From JBDTGE01 sp050742975 (GTDB taxonomy: Bacteria > Actinomycetota > Actinomycetes > Mycobacteriales > Jatrophihabitantaceae): 31,478 bases of DNA. Both the position numbers and the translations under genes were made by a program. Where the stretch lies: assembly GCA_050742975.1 (NCBI GenBank), contig JBOGDQ010000075.1:1-31478 (forward strand), in the 5' to 3' direction. The notes below the pieces were generated by a model. That model was not told the origin of the DNA and did not search any database. It saw only the letters and a program-made list of their open reading frames with translations. Shown here in pieces: positions 1-6,612 of this stretch. The number at the start of each line of letters is the position of its first letter. The stretch's first letter is position 1.

Positions 1-373
1 ACAGGTCAACGAGCGGCGTCGTGTAAACGGGCTGCAGCCCGGTCGCGACGTCGACCGCGCCGTCGACGTTCCCGGAGTAGATCGCCGAGAGCGCGACGGC
101 CGACAGGGTGCGCGTCCGCTCGTCGACCTCGGCCGGGTCGACCGCAGGCCGCGCCATCCCGACTCCGTACACGTGGCAGACGGCGCGATCGTGCCGCTCC
201 GCGCCCTTGCCGCAGTCGCACGGGTCCAGTGGCGGGCACGGCGCCCCGCAATACCCGGTCGGACCCCAAGTCCCGCCGCCGAAAACCTCGCGGGCCGGAC
301 GGCCGCATGAGCAATGCGACGCGCGGGTGATCGTGACGGTCGAGCCGGTCGGGTCGGGGGAAATGGTGGGCAT
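1..373 (-). CDS. Cys-rich hypothetical protein, partial (3' end beyond window)
   Basis: An open frame of 124 codons reads leftwards off the window edge, so the C-terminus is missing. The start is well set: ATG at 373 is preceded by AGGAGG with a 7-nt spacer. Residues 20-67 are rich in Cys and His (His20, Cys21, Cys23, Cys42, Cys46, Cys52, Cys54, His61, Cys66, His67), with pairs spaced C-x-C and C-x3-C. This suggests a small metal-binding (zinc-ribbon-like) N-terminal module. Residues 75-124 look like the start of a second region, with an acidic helix around PAEVDERTRTLS. I do not recognise a family. Similar small Cys-rich proteins occur on actinobacterial prophages and integrative elements, but nothing else in the window proves a mobile origin. 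Confidence 0.6.
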   Translation of the reverse strand, partial: MPTISPDPTGSTVTITRASHCSCGRPAREVFGGGTWGPTGYCGAPCPPLDPCDCGKGAERHDRAVCHVYGVGMARPAVDPAEVDERTRTLSAVALSAIYSGNVDGAVDVATGLQPVYTTPLVDL

Positions 374-702
374 CGCGTGGCCTCCTGGCCTCTCGCGTAC
401 CGCCCGAAATCAATCGCACGTGAATCGCACAGAGCCAAGTACGATCAGGTGATCTTGCCCAACGGCGCCCGAACCCGTGCACGCAGGGTTTTGGAACCCT
501 TCACGTTCGCGATGAGCGGGTTCGGCACGACCGAACGCGACTATGGCCGGCTGTGCCCGGGTGCTGTCATCGGCAAAGGTCTGGCCGTTCAGGGGGAGCG
601 GGTCGCCGATTCAGGAGCCGCTGTGCGGGAATCGCTGAAGCGAAATTGCCTCATGTAGCCCGTGTGACAGTTGCGGCGATACCTCAAGCCTCTGGCGCGT
701 AG
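374..702. other. Gene-poor stretch
   Basis: I find no frame here with convincing codon bias or a ribosome-binding site. It contains the 11-bp-spaced repeat described separately and a perfect dyad, AGGGTT-TTGG-AACCCT, at 485-500. The dyad is not followed by a T-run on either strand, so I do not call it a terminator. Confidence 0.5.
412..430. repeat. 8-bp direct repeat with 11-bp period upstream of the partial gene
   Basis: AATCGCAC occurs at 412-419 and again at 423-430, exactly one helical turn apart, 39-57 bp upstream of the start of the leftward partial gene. The placement would suit a tandem binding site for a regulator, but two copies of an 8-mer are weak evidence. Confidence 0.35.
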
Positions 703-955
703 TTGCCGCTCAACGAACTGGGCAGCTACGACGATGTCGACCTGGCGCGATGGCACAGCAGCGGGGTTAGCGGCAGCGAACCGCGGTACGGCTCAGACCG
801 TGCTCAATACCTTCGCCGACCAGGCTCGCCGGGCGATCGTCGTCGGCAACCGGATCATCTGCTTGGTTCAGTCAAACGATCCGAAGCTGACCTTCGAGCC
901 CGTCGGAACGATGCCTGTGATGTGGAACGACGCCGAGTGGCTCGACTCCAAGCGC
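703..955 (+). pseudogene. Unidentified coding-like remnant
   Basis: From about 778 to 955 the plus strand shows strong G/C preference at third codon positions in one frame, encoding residues such as the stretch QARRAIVVGN and a later GTMPVMWNDAEW. The upstream part looks more coding-like in a different frame (PLNELGSYDDVDLARW). There is no plausible start or ribosome-binding site, and on its right it abuts an opposite-strand ABC ATPase remnant. I read it as the frameshifted tail of a lost gene of unknown family. Confidence 0.3.
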
Positions 956-1126
956 GGTCTCTGGCCAGCCGGGCGAGGTGTTCGCGCAGGGCGCGGACCT
1001 CGCCGGGTCGAGCCCGTTGGTGGGCTCGTCGCGGATGAGTACGTCGGGAGCACCCATGCACGCCTGGGCGAGCATCAGGCGGATGGCTGCATCGGGGCTC
1101 GCACGCGGTGGTACTCGACTGGACAC
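955..1126 (-). pseudogene. ABC transporter ATPase remnant (frameshifted)
   Basis: The minus strand encodes the end of a nucleotide-binding domain: RLMLAQACMGAPDVLIRDEP followed by TNGLDPA, i.e. the post-signature helix, Walker B and D-loop of a NatA-like ATPase. Directly after the D-loop the homology moves to another frame (GEVRALREHLARLARD), which continues the expected helix. A small deletion near 1010 has therefore broken the gene. The signature motif, Walker A and C-terminus are absent. ABC ATPases of this type are often neighbours of padR and of the membrane-protein type encoded at 1468-2214, so this may be what remains of their original partner. Confidence 0.7.
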
Positions 1127-1157
1127 CTTGACACTCTATGCCTAGACTTCATAGGTA
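1120..1157 (+). promoter_or_regulatory. Candidate leaderless padR promoter with overlapping dyad operator
   Basis: TGGACA at 1120-1125 and TAGACT at 1143-1148 are separated by 17 bp. The ATG at 1157 lies 9 nt after the -10 element, where transcription should begin, and no ribosome-binding site precedes it, which suits a leaderless transcript. An inverted repeat, CTATG (1136-1140) / CATAG (1150-1154), straddles the -10. PadR proteins commonly repress their own promoters through short dyads, so autorepression is a reasonable inference. Confidence 0.5.
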
Positions 1158-1471
1158 TGGCAACTGCACACGTAACCAGAAGCCTCGACCTGCTGTTGAT
1201 GGGCGTCCTGCGCCACGGACCCGCCCACGGGTACGCGATCATCACCGCGCTGCGCGAGCGCAGTGACGGACAGTTCGACCTCGCCGAGGGCTCGATCTAC
1301 CCGGCGCTGCACCGACTAGAGAAGGCAGGCGTTGTCGCGAGCACGATCCAGATCGCGCAGGGCCGACGCCGACGCGTCTACGCGCTCACAGCGCGCGGAC
1401 GCGAGGAATTCGCCACTCAGCGGCACGAGTGGCAAGGCTTCGTGGCGCACATGCAGGAGGTGCTGGCATGA
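1157..1471 (+). CDS. PadR family transcriptional regulator
   Basis: A 104-residue winged-helix protein of the short PadR type (PadR-s2), usually 100-115 residues. The N-terminus has the family pattern SLDLLLMGVLRHGPAHGYAI, followed by the recognition region with AEGSIYPALHRLEKAGVV and the wing RRRRVYALTARGREE. It lacks the long C-terminal dimerisation domain of PadR-s1 proteins. Such proteins repress transporter or stress operons and release DNA on binding small hydrophobic molecules; the ligand cannot be deduced here. The next gene starts inside its stop codon (ATGA overlap), so the two are translated together. The start at 1157 is chosen because the family homology begins about seven residues later and a leaderless promoter fits; longer upstream extensions run into unrelated remnant sequence. 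Confidence 0.9.
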   Translation: MATAHVTRSLDLLLMGVLRHGPAHGYAIITALRERSDGQFDLAEGSIYPALHRLEKAGVVASTIQIAQGRRRRVYALTARGREEFATQRHEWQGFVAHMQEVLA

Positions 1472-2214
1472 ACGACGCGAACCAGTCACCGATCGAGGAC
1501 TACCTCGACGACCTGCTACGCCACACCCACACCGACGCGCGCTCCACCCGCAGGCTGCTCGATGAGGCCAACGACCACCTGTACGCTGCCGCCGGCCAGC
1601 ATCAAGCGGCGGGCATGACCCGTGTCGAGTCCGAACGCGAAGCGGTACGGAGCCTCGGGCCGCGGAGCAATCTCACCCGCGGATCGTGGCAGCGCTCGTT
1701 CAAGTCATTGGTCCTTGAAGTGATGCGCGCGGCGATCCTGCTCGGGGGGTGCGGGCTGGTCGCGGTCGGCCTCAGCGGTGGGATCGCCGCGGTGATGAAC
1801 GCCCTGGCCGGCGACAGCTTCGTCGGTGCCGCGACGGTGCTCGGCGTTGGCGGTCACTCCGTCGCCGAGGCCGCGCAGGACGCGGTGTCGCTCCGGGCCC
1901 TCGCCGGCTTCGTTGGACTGGCCGTCCTCGCCTGCTACACGCTGGCGCGGCCTCGCACCCAGACCGCGACGGTCCTACCGGAGGGCCTGACCGATGCGCT
2001 CGGCGCGGCGGCCTTCGCCGCGGCAACCGTCGCCCTCACCGGCGCTACGATCGACCAGGCGGTAACCGGTACCGCCGGGCGCGGCGTCGGGTTCTTCCTC
2101 AGCGGCACACTCGCCAGCCTCGCCGGCGCGGTCATATTCTGCACCCGCGCGACCCACGCCCTCATCCCGAGCCGCCATCGGCCCACGGCCGAAGCGACCC
2201 CGGCCCCCCGATGA
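1468..2214 (+). CDS. Permease-prefix/HAAS-like membrane protein, PadR partner
   Basis: A 248-residue protein. Residues 1-70 are a soluble helical domain (EDYLDDLLRHTHTDARSTRR, then a region ending in EREAVRSLGP) typical of the permease-prefix / HAAS-type domains found beside PadR regulators. The AVRSLG-like end of that domain is characteristic. Residues 83-113, 143-160, 175-195 and 206-226 form about four membrane helices. The ATG at 1468 overlaps the padR stop and is preceded by AGGAGG with a 7-nt spacer, so the start is secure. In related loci such proteins sit beside an ABC transporter or act as membrane sensors or inhibitors. Here the only ABC relic nearby is the broken ATPase at 955-1126. 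The C-terminus (HRPTAEATPAPR) is soluble. Confidence 0.75.
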   Translation: MNDANQSPIEDYLDDLLRHTHTDARSTRRLLDEANDHLYAAAGQHQAAGMTRVESEREAVRSLGPRSNLTRGSWQRSFKSLVLEVMRAAILLGGCGLVAVGLSGGIAAVMNALAGDSFVGAATVLGVGGHSVAEAAQDAVSLRALAGFVGLAVLACYTLARPRTQTATVLPEGLTDALGAAAFAAATVALTGATIDQAVTGTAGRGVGFFLSGTLASLAGAVIFCTRATHALIPSRHRPTAEATPAPR

Positions 2215-2365
2215 AACGGATATTCGCGTTGCTGTGCAGGCTCGCGCCGCACGTCGCAGTGGGGACAAACCGCGCGAAGCACCGTTGCATAGGCGTCGGC
2301 CCAAGGGTCGGAATCTCGCCGCGTGCGAGGTCGAACAGTTGACGCTGCTCTGCTTGCAGGCATGA

Positions 2366-2527
2366 GTGATTGACCCTCTGGACGGAGTTGCGTTCGAGCG
2401 GACGCGGCCGCGGGGCTACTTGACCCGGCTGGCCGCATCCGAACTGGGCGTCTGCCACGAGTCGTTGGCCGTCAACGAGCTTGGCATCGTTCCTGGAGCA
2501 GTCGTGCTCGATCTTGGATGCGGCCCC
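2366..2527 (+). pseudogene. SAM-dependent methyltransferase 5' fragment
   Basis: A GTG-started frame encodes a typical class I methyltransferase N-terminus: a helix with PRGYLTRLAASELGVCHESL, then LAVNELGIVPGAVVLDLGCG, where VLDLGCGP is motif I of the SAM-binding site. Homology stops right after this motif at about 2527. The sequence beyond belongs to an opposite-strand gene remnant, so at least 80% of the enzyme is missing. The abrupt end marks a deletion or insertion junction rather than gradual decay. Confidence 0.6.
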
Positions 2528-2544
2528 GTGCCGACCTGCCCAGA

Positions 2545-2905
2545 TGGGATCCTGCTGCGGTGCAGGATTGCGGCCACCGGGCGTCCCGACCCAGCCAGGG
2601 GTACCTCGGTAATGGTTGCCGGTCGACGATGATCGTGATGCGGGTGATCTTGCCGGCCTGAACGCGGTGGAACTCGGCGTCGAGGGCGTGAGGTACCGGC
2701 GCCGAGTCGGTGTCGTACATCAGCTCCGCGGACCGTTGGTCACCGAACGAGGCAATCAATTCTGCGCGGGTGACAATCGTGGCGAACGGCTCCATGAAGG
2801 CCCGGAACGCCTCCGCACCATCGAGCGTGCCGCCTGGCGTGTCGCACACGATGTCGTCGGCGATGAAAGCCATCGCGGCGTCGAAGTTCTTCGTCGTCTC
2901 GCTCG
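2545..2905 (-). pseudogene. SnoaL-like / NTF2-fold protein, 5'-disrupted
   Basis: The minus strand encodes a recognisable SnoaL-like core: NFDAAMAFIADDIVCDTPGG, then GAEAFRAFMEPFATIV, and a C-terminal strand pair EFHRVQAGKITRITIIVD. These small alpha+beta cone proteins (110-140 residues) include polyketide cyclases, limonene-epoxide-hydrolase-like enzymes and many of unknown role. The first helix is missing from this frame. A plausible N-terminal helix (TAIAAILE) appears in another frame just upstream, which indicates a frameshift near 2895. No start with a ribosome-binding site exists in the homologous frame; the only ATG (MAFIADD) would remove the first helix. The C-terminal end runs into the methyltransferase junction at about 2527. 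I therefore call it a broken gene. Confidence 0.55.
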
Positions 2906-3086
2906 AGGATCGCCGCGATCGCCGTACCGTTCGGGCGATATCGAAGCAGCCGACGAGTCGGCGCGTGAGCCGCCTCCTTGTCCGGGCGGTCCGCGATACC
3001 GGCGCCATGGCCTACGACGAGGATCGCGCAGCCTGCACCCGCGACTCCCGGCCTCATACCCAGCGCGGCGGCCCCGGCCCGGCATT

Positions 3087-3120
3087 CCAACAGGCACGCG
3101 CGCCAACAGGCACACGCGCG
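3087..3120. repeat. Short imperfect tandem repeat
   Basis: Two adjacent units, 3087-3102 and 3103-3120, begin with CCAACAGGCAC and differ by a 2-bp insertion before a CGCGCG tract. They lie immediately downstream of the rskA stop codon. A CG-rich repeat here could reflect slippage. I see no T-tract to make it a terminator. Confidence 0.5.
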
Positions 3121-3124
3121 CACG

Positions 3125-3859
3125 TCAGAGGGGCATCTCGGCGATGATCGCGCCCGGCGTCGGCTGCCGCGAGCCGCCGGCCGGCTCGATCGAGATGCCC
3201 ATTCGCGCGACGTCTGCGAGGTTCCCCGACGCGAGCACCAGGACATGGCCGCTGCTATTCGGTGTGAACACGCCGCCGGAGCTGGCGTGCCCGGCAGCAT
3301 CGATCATCCATAGCTGGTAGGTCCTGTCGCGTGCGGGTTCGGGGATGTCCTGCCCGATCAGGACGAGGCGGTGCTCAGCCTTGGAGTAGATGATCCTCGC
3401 GTGGCCGGTGGCTACCGCGCCGGCGACGGATGCGGCGTCGCGGCTGTCGAGCACGCTGGTGATTGCCGCGGTACGTGCGTGGCTGCGGTTGGCGTCGTGG
3501 TGTTGCTGGTAGCCCCAGGCCCCGGCGGTTGCGGCGAGCAGCACGCAGGCGGCGGCGACGGCTTGCCACAGCCACCGGCGTGCCGCGTGAGCCCGGAAGG
3601 AGACGACGTTGCCAACGCTCGGCGGGAGGGGGCGGATGTTCTCGATCGCGGCGAGGACGTTGCCGCGCAATTCTTCCGGCGCGGTGGTGGTGCTGGTCCG
3701 GCTCAGTTCTGCGGCTGCGGCGCGCAGGCTGCGGACTTCGGCAGCGCAGTCGGCGCAGGTGGCCAGGTGGGCCTCGAACGCGGCGCGTTCCTGCTCGTCG
3801 AGGGCGTCGAGGGCGTAGGCGCCGGTCAACGTGCTGAGTTCATGATTGAGGTTGCTCAT
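3125..3859 (-). CDS. rskA: Anti-sigma-K factor RskA
   Basis: A 244-residue single-pass membrane anti-sigma factor that should hold the SigK encoded just upstream inactive until proteolysis. Residues 1-75 are the cytoplasmic anti-sigma domain with the zinc-binding pattern H31-x3-C35-x2-C38 (AHLATCADC), His6 also being present. Residues 97-116 are the transmembrane helix (VAAACVLLAATAGAWGY). Residues 130-244 are the extracytoplasmic RskA domain, with ITSVLDSRDAA, YQLWMIDAAG and a C-terminal PTPGAIIAEMPL, close to the family ends. The start ATG lies within the 3' end of sigK (20-bp overlap), so sigma and anti-sigma are translationally linked. In Mycobacterium, RskA releases SigK by regulated intramembrane proteolysis. 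The activating signal here is unknown, but the lipid and photolyase context suggests oxidative or light stress. Confidence 0.93.
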   Translation of the reverse strand: MSNLNHELSTLTGAYALDALDEQERAAFEAHLATCADCAAEVRSLRAAAAELSRTSTTTAPEELRGNVLAAIENIRPLPPSVGNVVSFRAHAARRWLWQAVAAACVLLAATAGAWGYQQHHDANRSHARTAAITSVLDSRDAASVAGAVATGHARIIYSKAEHRLVLIGQDIPEPARDRTYQLWMIDAAGHASSGGVFTPNSSGHVLVLASGNLADVARMGISIEPAGGSRQPTPGAIIAEMPL

Positions 3860-4463
3860 CGTTGACCCCCAGCGTGTCTCGTAGTCGGATCAGGCCGTCG
3901 CGTATTCGGGTTTTGGCTGTGCCCACCGGGATGTGGAGCAGGTCGGCGACTTCCCGGTGGGTGTAGCCGCCGAAGTAGGCCAACTGCAGTGCCTGGCGCT
4001 GCACCTCGGTCAGCTCGTCGAGCATTCGACGCACCCGCTGCGCGTCGAGGTTCGCGTGTGCCTGCTCGGCGGCCTGATCGTAGGGGCGTTCGGTGTGTGC
4101 GGCGGCGTAGCGGTCCTCGCGCCGGGTGGCCGACTGTGCGGACCGGACCCGGTCGACCGCGCGGCGGTGCGCGATCATCAGCAGCCAGGCCATCGCGGTG
4201 CCGGCGGTCGGGTCGAATCGGGCGGCCTCGCGCCATACCTGCAGGTACACGTCCTGGGTGACCTCGGCCGCCTGGGCGCGATCGCGCACGACGCGCAGCA
4301 CCATCCCGAACACCCGGGCACTGGTCAGGTCGTACAACTGCGCGAAGGCCTGCTGCTCGCCGCGGGCAGATCCGGCAAGCAGCTTTGGCAGGTGCGCGGC
4401 GGGATCGTCGGACGGTTCGCCGTCGCCGGACGACGAGGTCCGCAGGAAGCGCACGTTGTCCAC
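3840..4463 (-). CDS. sigK: ECF RNA polymerase sigma factor SigK
   Basis: A 207-residue ECF sigma factor. Region 2 spans residues 36-108 (QQAFAQLYDLTSARVFGMVL, then EVTQDVYLQVWREAARFDP and WLLMIAHRRAVDRVR). Region 4 spans 147-199 (MLDELTEVQRQALQLAYFGG, then THREVADLLHIPVGTAKTRI). The pattern is that of SigK. The GTG at 4463 is chosen because upstream extension gives non-homologous sequence and because a SigK-like promoter sits at 4534-4560; the ribosome-binding site is weak. It is the penultimate gene of the minus-strand operon after the DUF1295 gene (131-bp gap) and overlaps rskA. Gene order oxidase-DUF1365-methyltransferase-DUF1295-sigK-rskA matches, as I recall it, the M. tuberculosis locus Rv0449c to Rv0444c, which supports the name. 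Confidence 0.92.
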   Translation of the reverse strand: MDNVRFLRTSSSGDGEPSDDPAAHLPKLLAGSARGEQQAFAQLYDLTSARVFGMVLRVVRDRAQAAEVTQDVYLQVWREAARFDPTAGTAMAWLLMIAHRRAVDRVRSAQSATRREDRYAAAHTERPYDQAAEQAHANLDAQRVRRMLDELTEVQRQALQLAYFGGYTHREVADLLHIPVGTAKTRIRDGLIRLRDTLGVNDEQPQS

Positions 4464-4533
4464 TGTGCCATACCCGCTTTCGCGGTGGTGCCGGGCCGAT
4501 GGCGCCGGGTGGCGCCACCGTGCTGCCCCAGGG

Positions 4534-4560
4534 ATTCGGCGCACGGGCCGGTTCGGATTG
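4534..4560 (-). promoter_or_regulatory. Candidate SigK-dependent promoter of sigK-rskA
   Basis: On the minus strand, CAATCC (4560-4555) is followed after exactly 15 nt by CCGAAT (4539-4534), about 70 nt before the sigK start, in the 131-bp gap after the DUF1295 gene. The same architecture occurs twice more in the window. The mycobacterial SigK consensus, as I remember it, is CCATCC / CCGAAT, so this would be an internal autoregulatory promoter. Confidence 0.7.
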
Positions 4561-4594
4561 CCGCCGCCATCCCACAGCTGCGCCCGCGTGAGCA

Positions 4595-5386
4595 TCAGTT
4601 CCGCCGCGGCGGCAGCGGGACGAAACCGGATGTACGCCGCGTGTAGTCGCGGTAGCCGGGCCGCTCGGCCATCGCACGTTCGAGCACCGCCTTGCCGGAA
4701 CCGAACGCCAGCAGGTAGACCATCACGGCGAGAGATGCGACGGTGAGCGGACCGGGCCAGTGCCCCGCAGCCACCAGGAAGATCCCGGCCCAGACGCAGG
4801 CATCGCCGAAGTAGTTCGGGTGCCGGGTGTAGCGCCACAAGCCGGTGTCCAGGACGCCACCGCGGTCCGGGTCGGCCTTGAACCGGGCCAGCTGCGCGTC
4901 GCCGACCGTTTCGAAGAGCATGCCGGGCAGCCACAGCGCGACCCCGGCCCAGGCGAGCGGGGTCAGCGCGCCGCGCTGGAACACCGCGACCTGTATCGGC
5001 ATCGATATCAGGAACGCCAGCGCGCCTTGGGACAGGTAGACCGCGAGGAGCGGAAACCATCGCCCGTGCCCGGCCAGCAGCGCCGTGTAGCGCGGATCCT
5101 CACCCTTGCCGCGGTTGCGGCGAGTGACATGCACGGCCAGCCGCAGCCCCCAGAGCAGCGTCATCGCCAGGATCAACCAGCGTCGCGCGGTGTCGCCGCG
5201 ATCGGCCGAGGCCGCGAACGCGGCCAGGGCGATCGCGCAGAACATCAACCCCCAGGCGGTGTCGATCACGCAGTGCCGGCCGGTGCGCCGTGAGGCGAGG
5301 TAGGTGACGGCGAGCACCGCGGCCACGGAACCCACGGTGGCGGGCAGTGCGTTCAGGAACCCGGCCGCGTCGAAACCGGAGTTCAT
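4595..5386 (-). CDS. DUF1295 family membrane protein (steroid 5-alpha-reductase-like)
   Basis: A 263-residue polytopic membrane protein with about six helices (for example 16-31, 44-60, 70-86, 110-134, 143-160 and 215-229). The family signature is GLWRYTRHPNYFGD at 182-195, the cofactor or substrate-binding RHPNYxGE-type motif of the isoprenylcysteine-methyltransferase / steroid-reductase superfamily. The C-terminus ERPGYRDYTRRTSGFVPLPP is also typical. Members co-occur with cyclopropane-synthase-like enzymes and a FAD oxidoreductase and probably reduce or otherwise process modified acyl chains or a cofactor; the reaction is not established. The ATG at 5386 overlaps the stop of the preceding methyltransferase (ATGA), so it is translationally coupled within the SigK-linked operon. 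Confidence 0.88.
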   Translation of the reverse strand: MNSGFDAAGFLNALPATVGSVAAVLAVTYLASRRTGRHCVIDTAWGLMFCAIALAAFAASADRGDTARRWLILAMTLLWGLRLAVHVTRRNRGKGEDPRYTALLAGHGRWFPLLAVYLSQGALAFLISMPIQVAVFQRGALTPLAWAGVALWLPGMLFETVGDAQLARFKADPDRGGVLDTGLWRYTRHPNYFGDACVWAGIFLVAAGHWPGPLTVASLAVMVYLLAFGSGKAVLERAMAERPGYRDYTRRTSGFVPLPPRRN

Positions 5387-6612
5387 CGGCGGGTGGCGAG
5401 GATCTGGTCGACGCCCATGCGCCCGTGTTCGAACGCGAGCTCGCCGCCGGCCAGGTACAGCTGCCATACCCGTACCGTCTGATCGCCGACCAGGTCCACC
5501 GCCTGCTCGTGGTGGGTGTGCAGTGCGCGGCGCCAGTCGGCGATGGTGTGCGCGTAGTGCTCGCGCAGCGCCTGATCGCCGCGGATCTCCAGACCCGCGT
5601 CCTGCAGCAGCGCGACGGTGTCCGGTAGCGGGCGCATGTGCATGTCTGCGGCGATGAACGCCTCGATGAACGCTCCGCCGCCGGGTGCCGCATCGACGTG
5701 GCGGGACATCTGCTGCAGCAGCAGCCGCCCTCCCGGCCGCAGGTGCGCGTGCAGCGTCGCCGCGTAGCGGGGGTAGTTCGCCTGGCCGACGTGTTCGCCC
5801 ATCTCGATCGAGGCGGCCGCGTCGAACGGCGGCTCGTGCAGGCTGCGGTAGTCCTGTACCCGCACCTGCACCCGGTCGGCGAGCCCGCGTTGGGCGATCC
5901 GCGTGGTGACGAACTGATGCTGGCGTTTGGACAGCGTCACGCCGAGTGCGGTGGTGCCGTAGTGCTCGGCGGCGTGCAGGATCAGTGACCCCCACCCGCA
6001 ACCCACGTCCAGTAGCCGTTGGCCGGGACGTAGTTCCAGCTTGGTGCAGATCAGGTCGAGCTTGGCGCGCTGGGCCTGCGCCAGGCTCATCCCCTCGCGC
6101 GGGTAGTAGCCGCAGGAGTAGGCCATGGACTCGTCCAGGATCAGCGCGTAGAACTCGTTGGACAGGTCGTAGTGGTGTGCGATCACGGCGCGGTCACGCG
6201 TGAGGCTGTGTGCGCGGCCACGCTGGCGGGCCTGCACGGCCGGTGGCGCAGGTCGCGGCCCCAGCGCGCCCAGTCGCGCGAGCCAGACGGCGGCTGTCCA
6301 CGGCGGCAACCGCCGCTGGTGCCGGCGCCGGGCATGCGCGGCGGTGCTGGCCTGCCACATCCGTGACAGCCCGTCGGGCAACGCCTCCGCGCTGCCGGAC
6401 ACGTCGATCTCGCCGGTGACGTAGGCCTGGGCCAGCCCGAGTTCTCCCGGGTGCCACAGCAGCCGGCGCAGCGCCCGCCGGGAGTTGATCGTGACGGTGG
6501 GCGCGTCCGGCGCCCCGGCCTGGCTGCCGTCCCAGGCTCGGATCCGTATCGGCAGCGGGCCGTCGAGGTGCGCCGCGATCAAGTCGGCCAGCCGCGCGGC
6601 GATGGGTGTCAC
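5383..6612 (-). CDS. Cyclopropane-fatty-acid-synthase-family methyltransferase (EHVG type)
   Basis: A 409-residue SAM-dependent methyltransferase acting on unsaturated acyl chains of membrane phospholipid. Residues 1-95 are the N-terminal lipid-binding domain (HPGELGLAQAYVTGEIDVSG). HHYDLSNEFYALILDESMAY (146-165) and the SAM-binding loop LLDVGCGWGSL (200-210) are canonical, as is GVTLSKRQ at 224-231. The active-site segment SIEMGEHVG (268-276) keeps the Glu-His pair found in true cyclopropane synthases. This distinguishes it from the neighbouring paralogue, which has EAVG. It starts at GTG 6612 inside the stop of that paralogue (GTGA) and ends inside the start of the DUF1295 gene. It could make cyclopropane or methyl-branched chains, or carry out a later step of furan-fatty-acid-like synthesis; sequence alone does not decide. 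Confidence 0.88.
   Translation of the reverse strand: MTPIAARLADLIAAHLDGPLPIRIRAWDGSQAGAPDAPTVTINSRRALRRLLWHPGELGLAQAYVTGEIDVSGSAEALPDGLSRMWQASTAAHARRRHQRRLPPWTAAVWLARLGALGPRPAPPAVQARQRGRAHSLTRDRAVIAHHYDLSNEFYALILDESMAYSCGYYPREGMSLAQAQRAKLDLICTKLELRPGQRLLDVGCGWGSLILHAAEHYGTTALGVTLSKRQHQFVTTRIAQRGLADRVQVRVQDYRSLHEPPFDAAASIEMGEHVGQANYPRYAATLHAHLRPGGRLLLQQMSRHVDAAPGGGAFIEAFIAADMHMRPLPDTVALLQDAGLEIRGDQALREHYAHTIADWRRALHTHHEQAVDLVGDQTVRVWQLYLAGGELAFEHGRMGVDQILATRR

Noticed and set aside
485..500. Perfect dyad AGGGTT-TTGG-AACCCT as a terminator
   Set aside because: Short stem, no T-run on either strand, and no gene ends next to it.
1128..1133. TTGACA as the padR -35 element
   Set aside because: The nearest -10 at proper spacing would start transcription inside the coding sequence; TGGACA at 1120-1125 with TAGACT fits better.
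2211..2342. A 43-codon frame starting in an ATGA overlap with the PadR-partner gene
   Set aside because: No ribosome-binding site of its own beyond the overlap, weak codon bias and an unremarkable basic sequence; the overlap can be chance.
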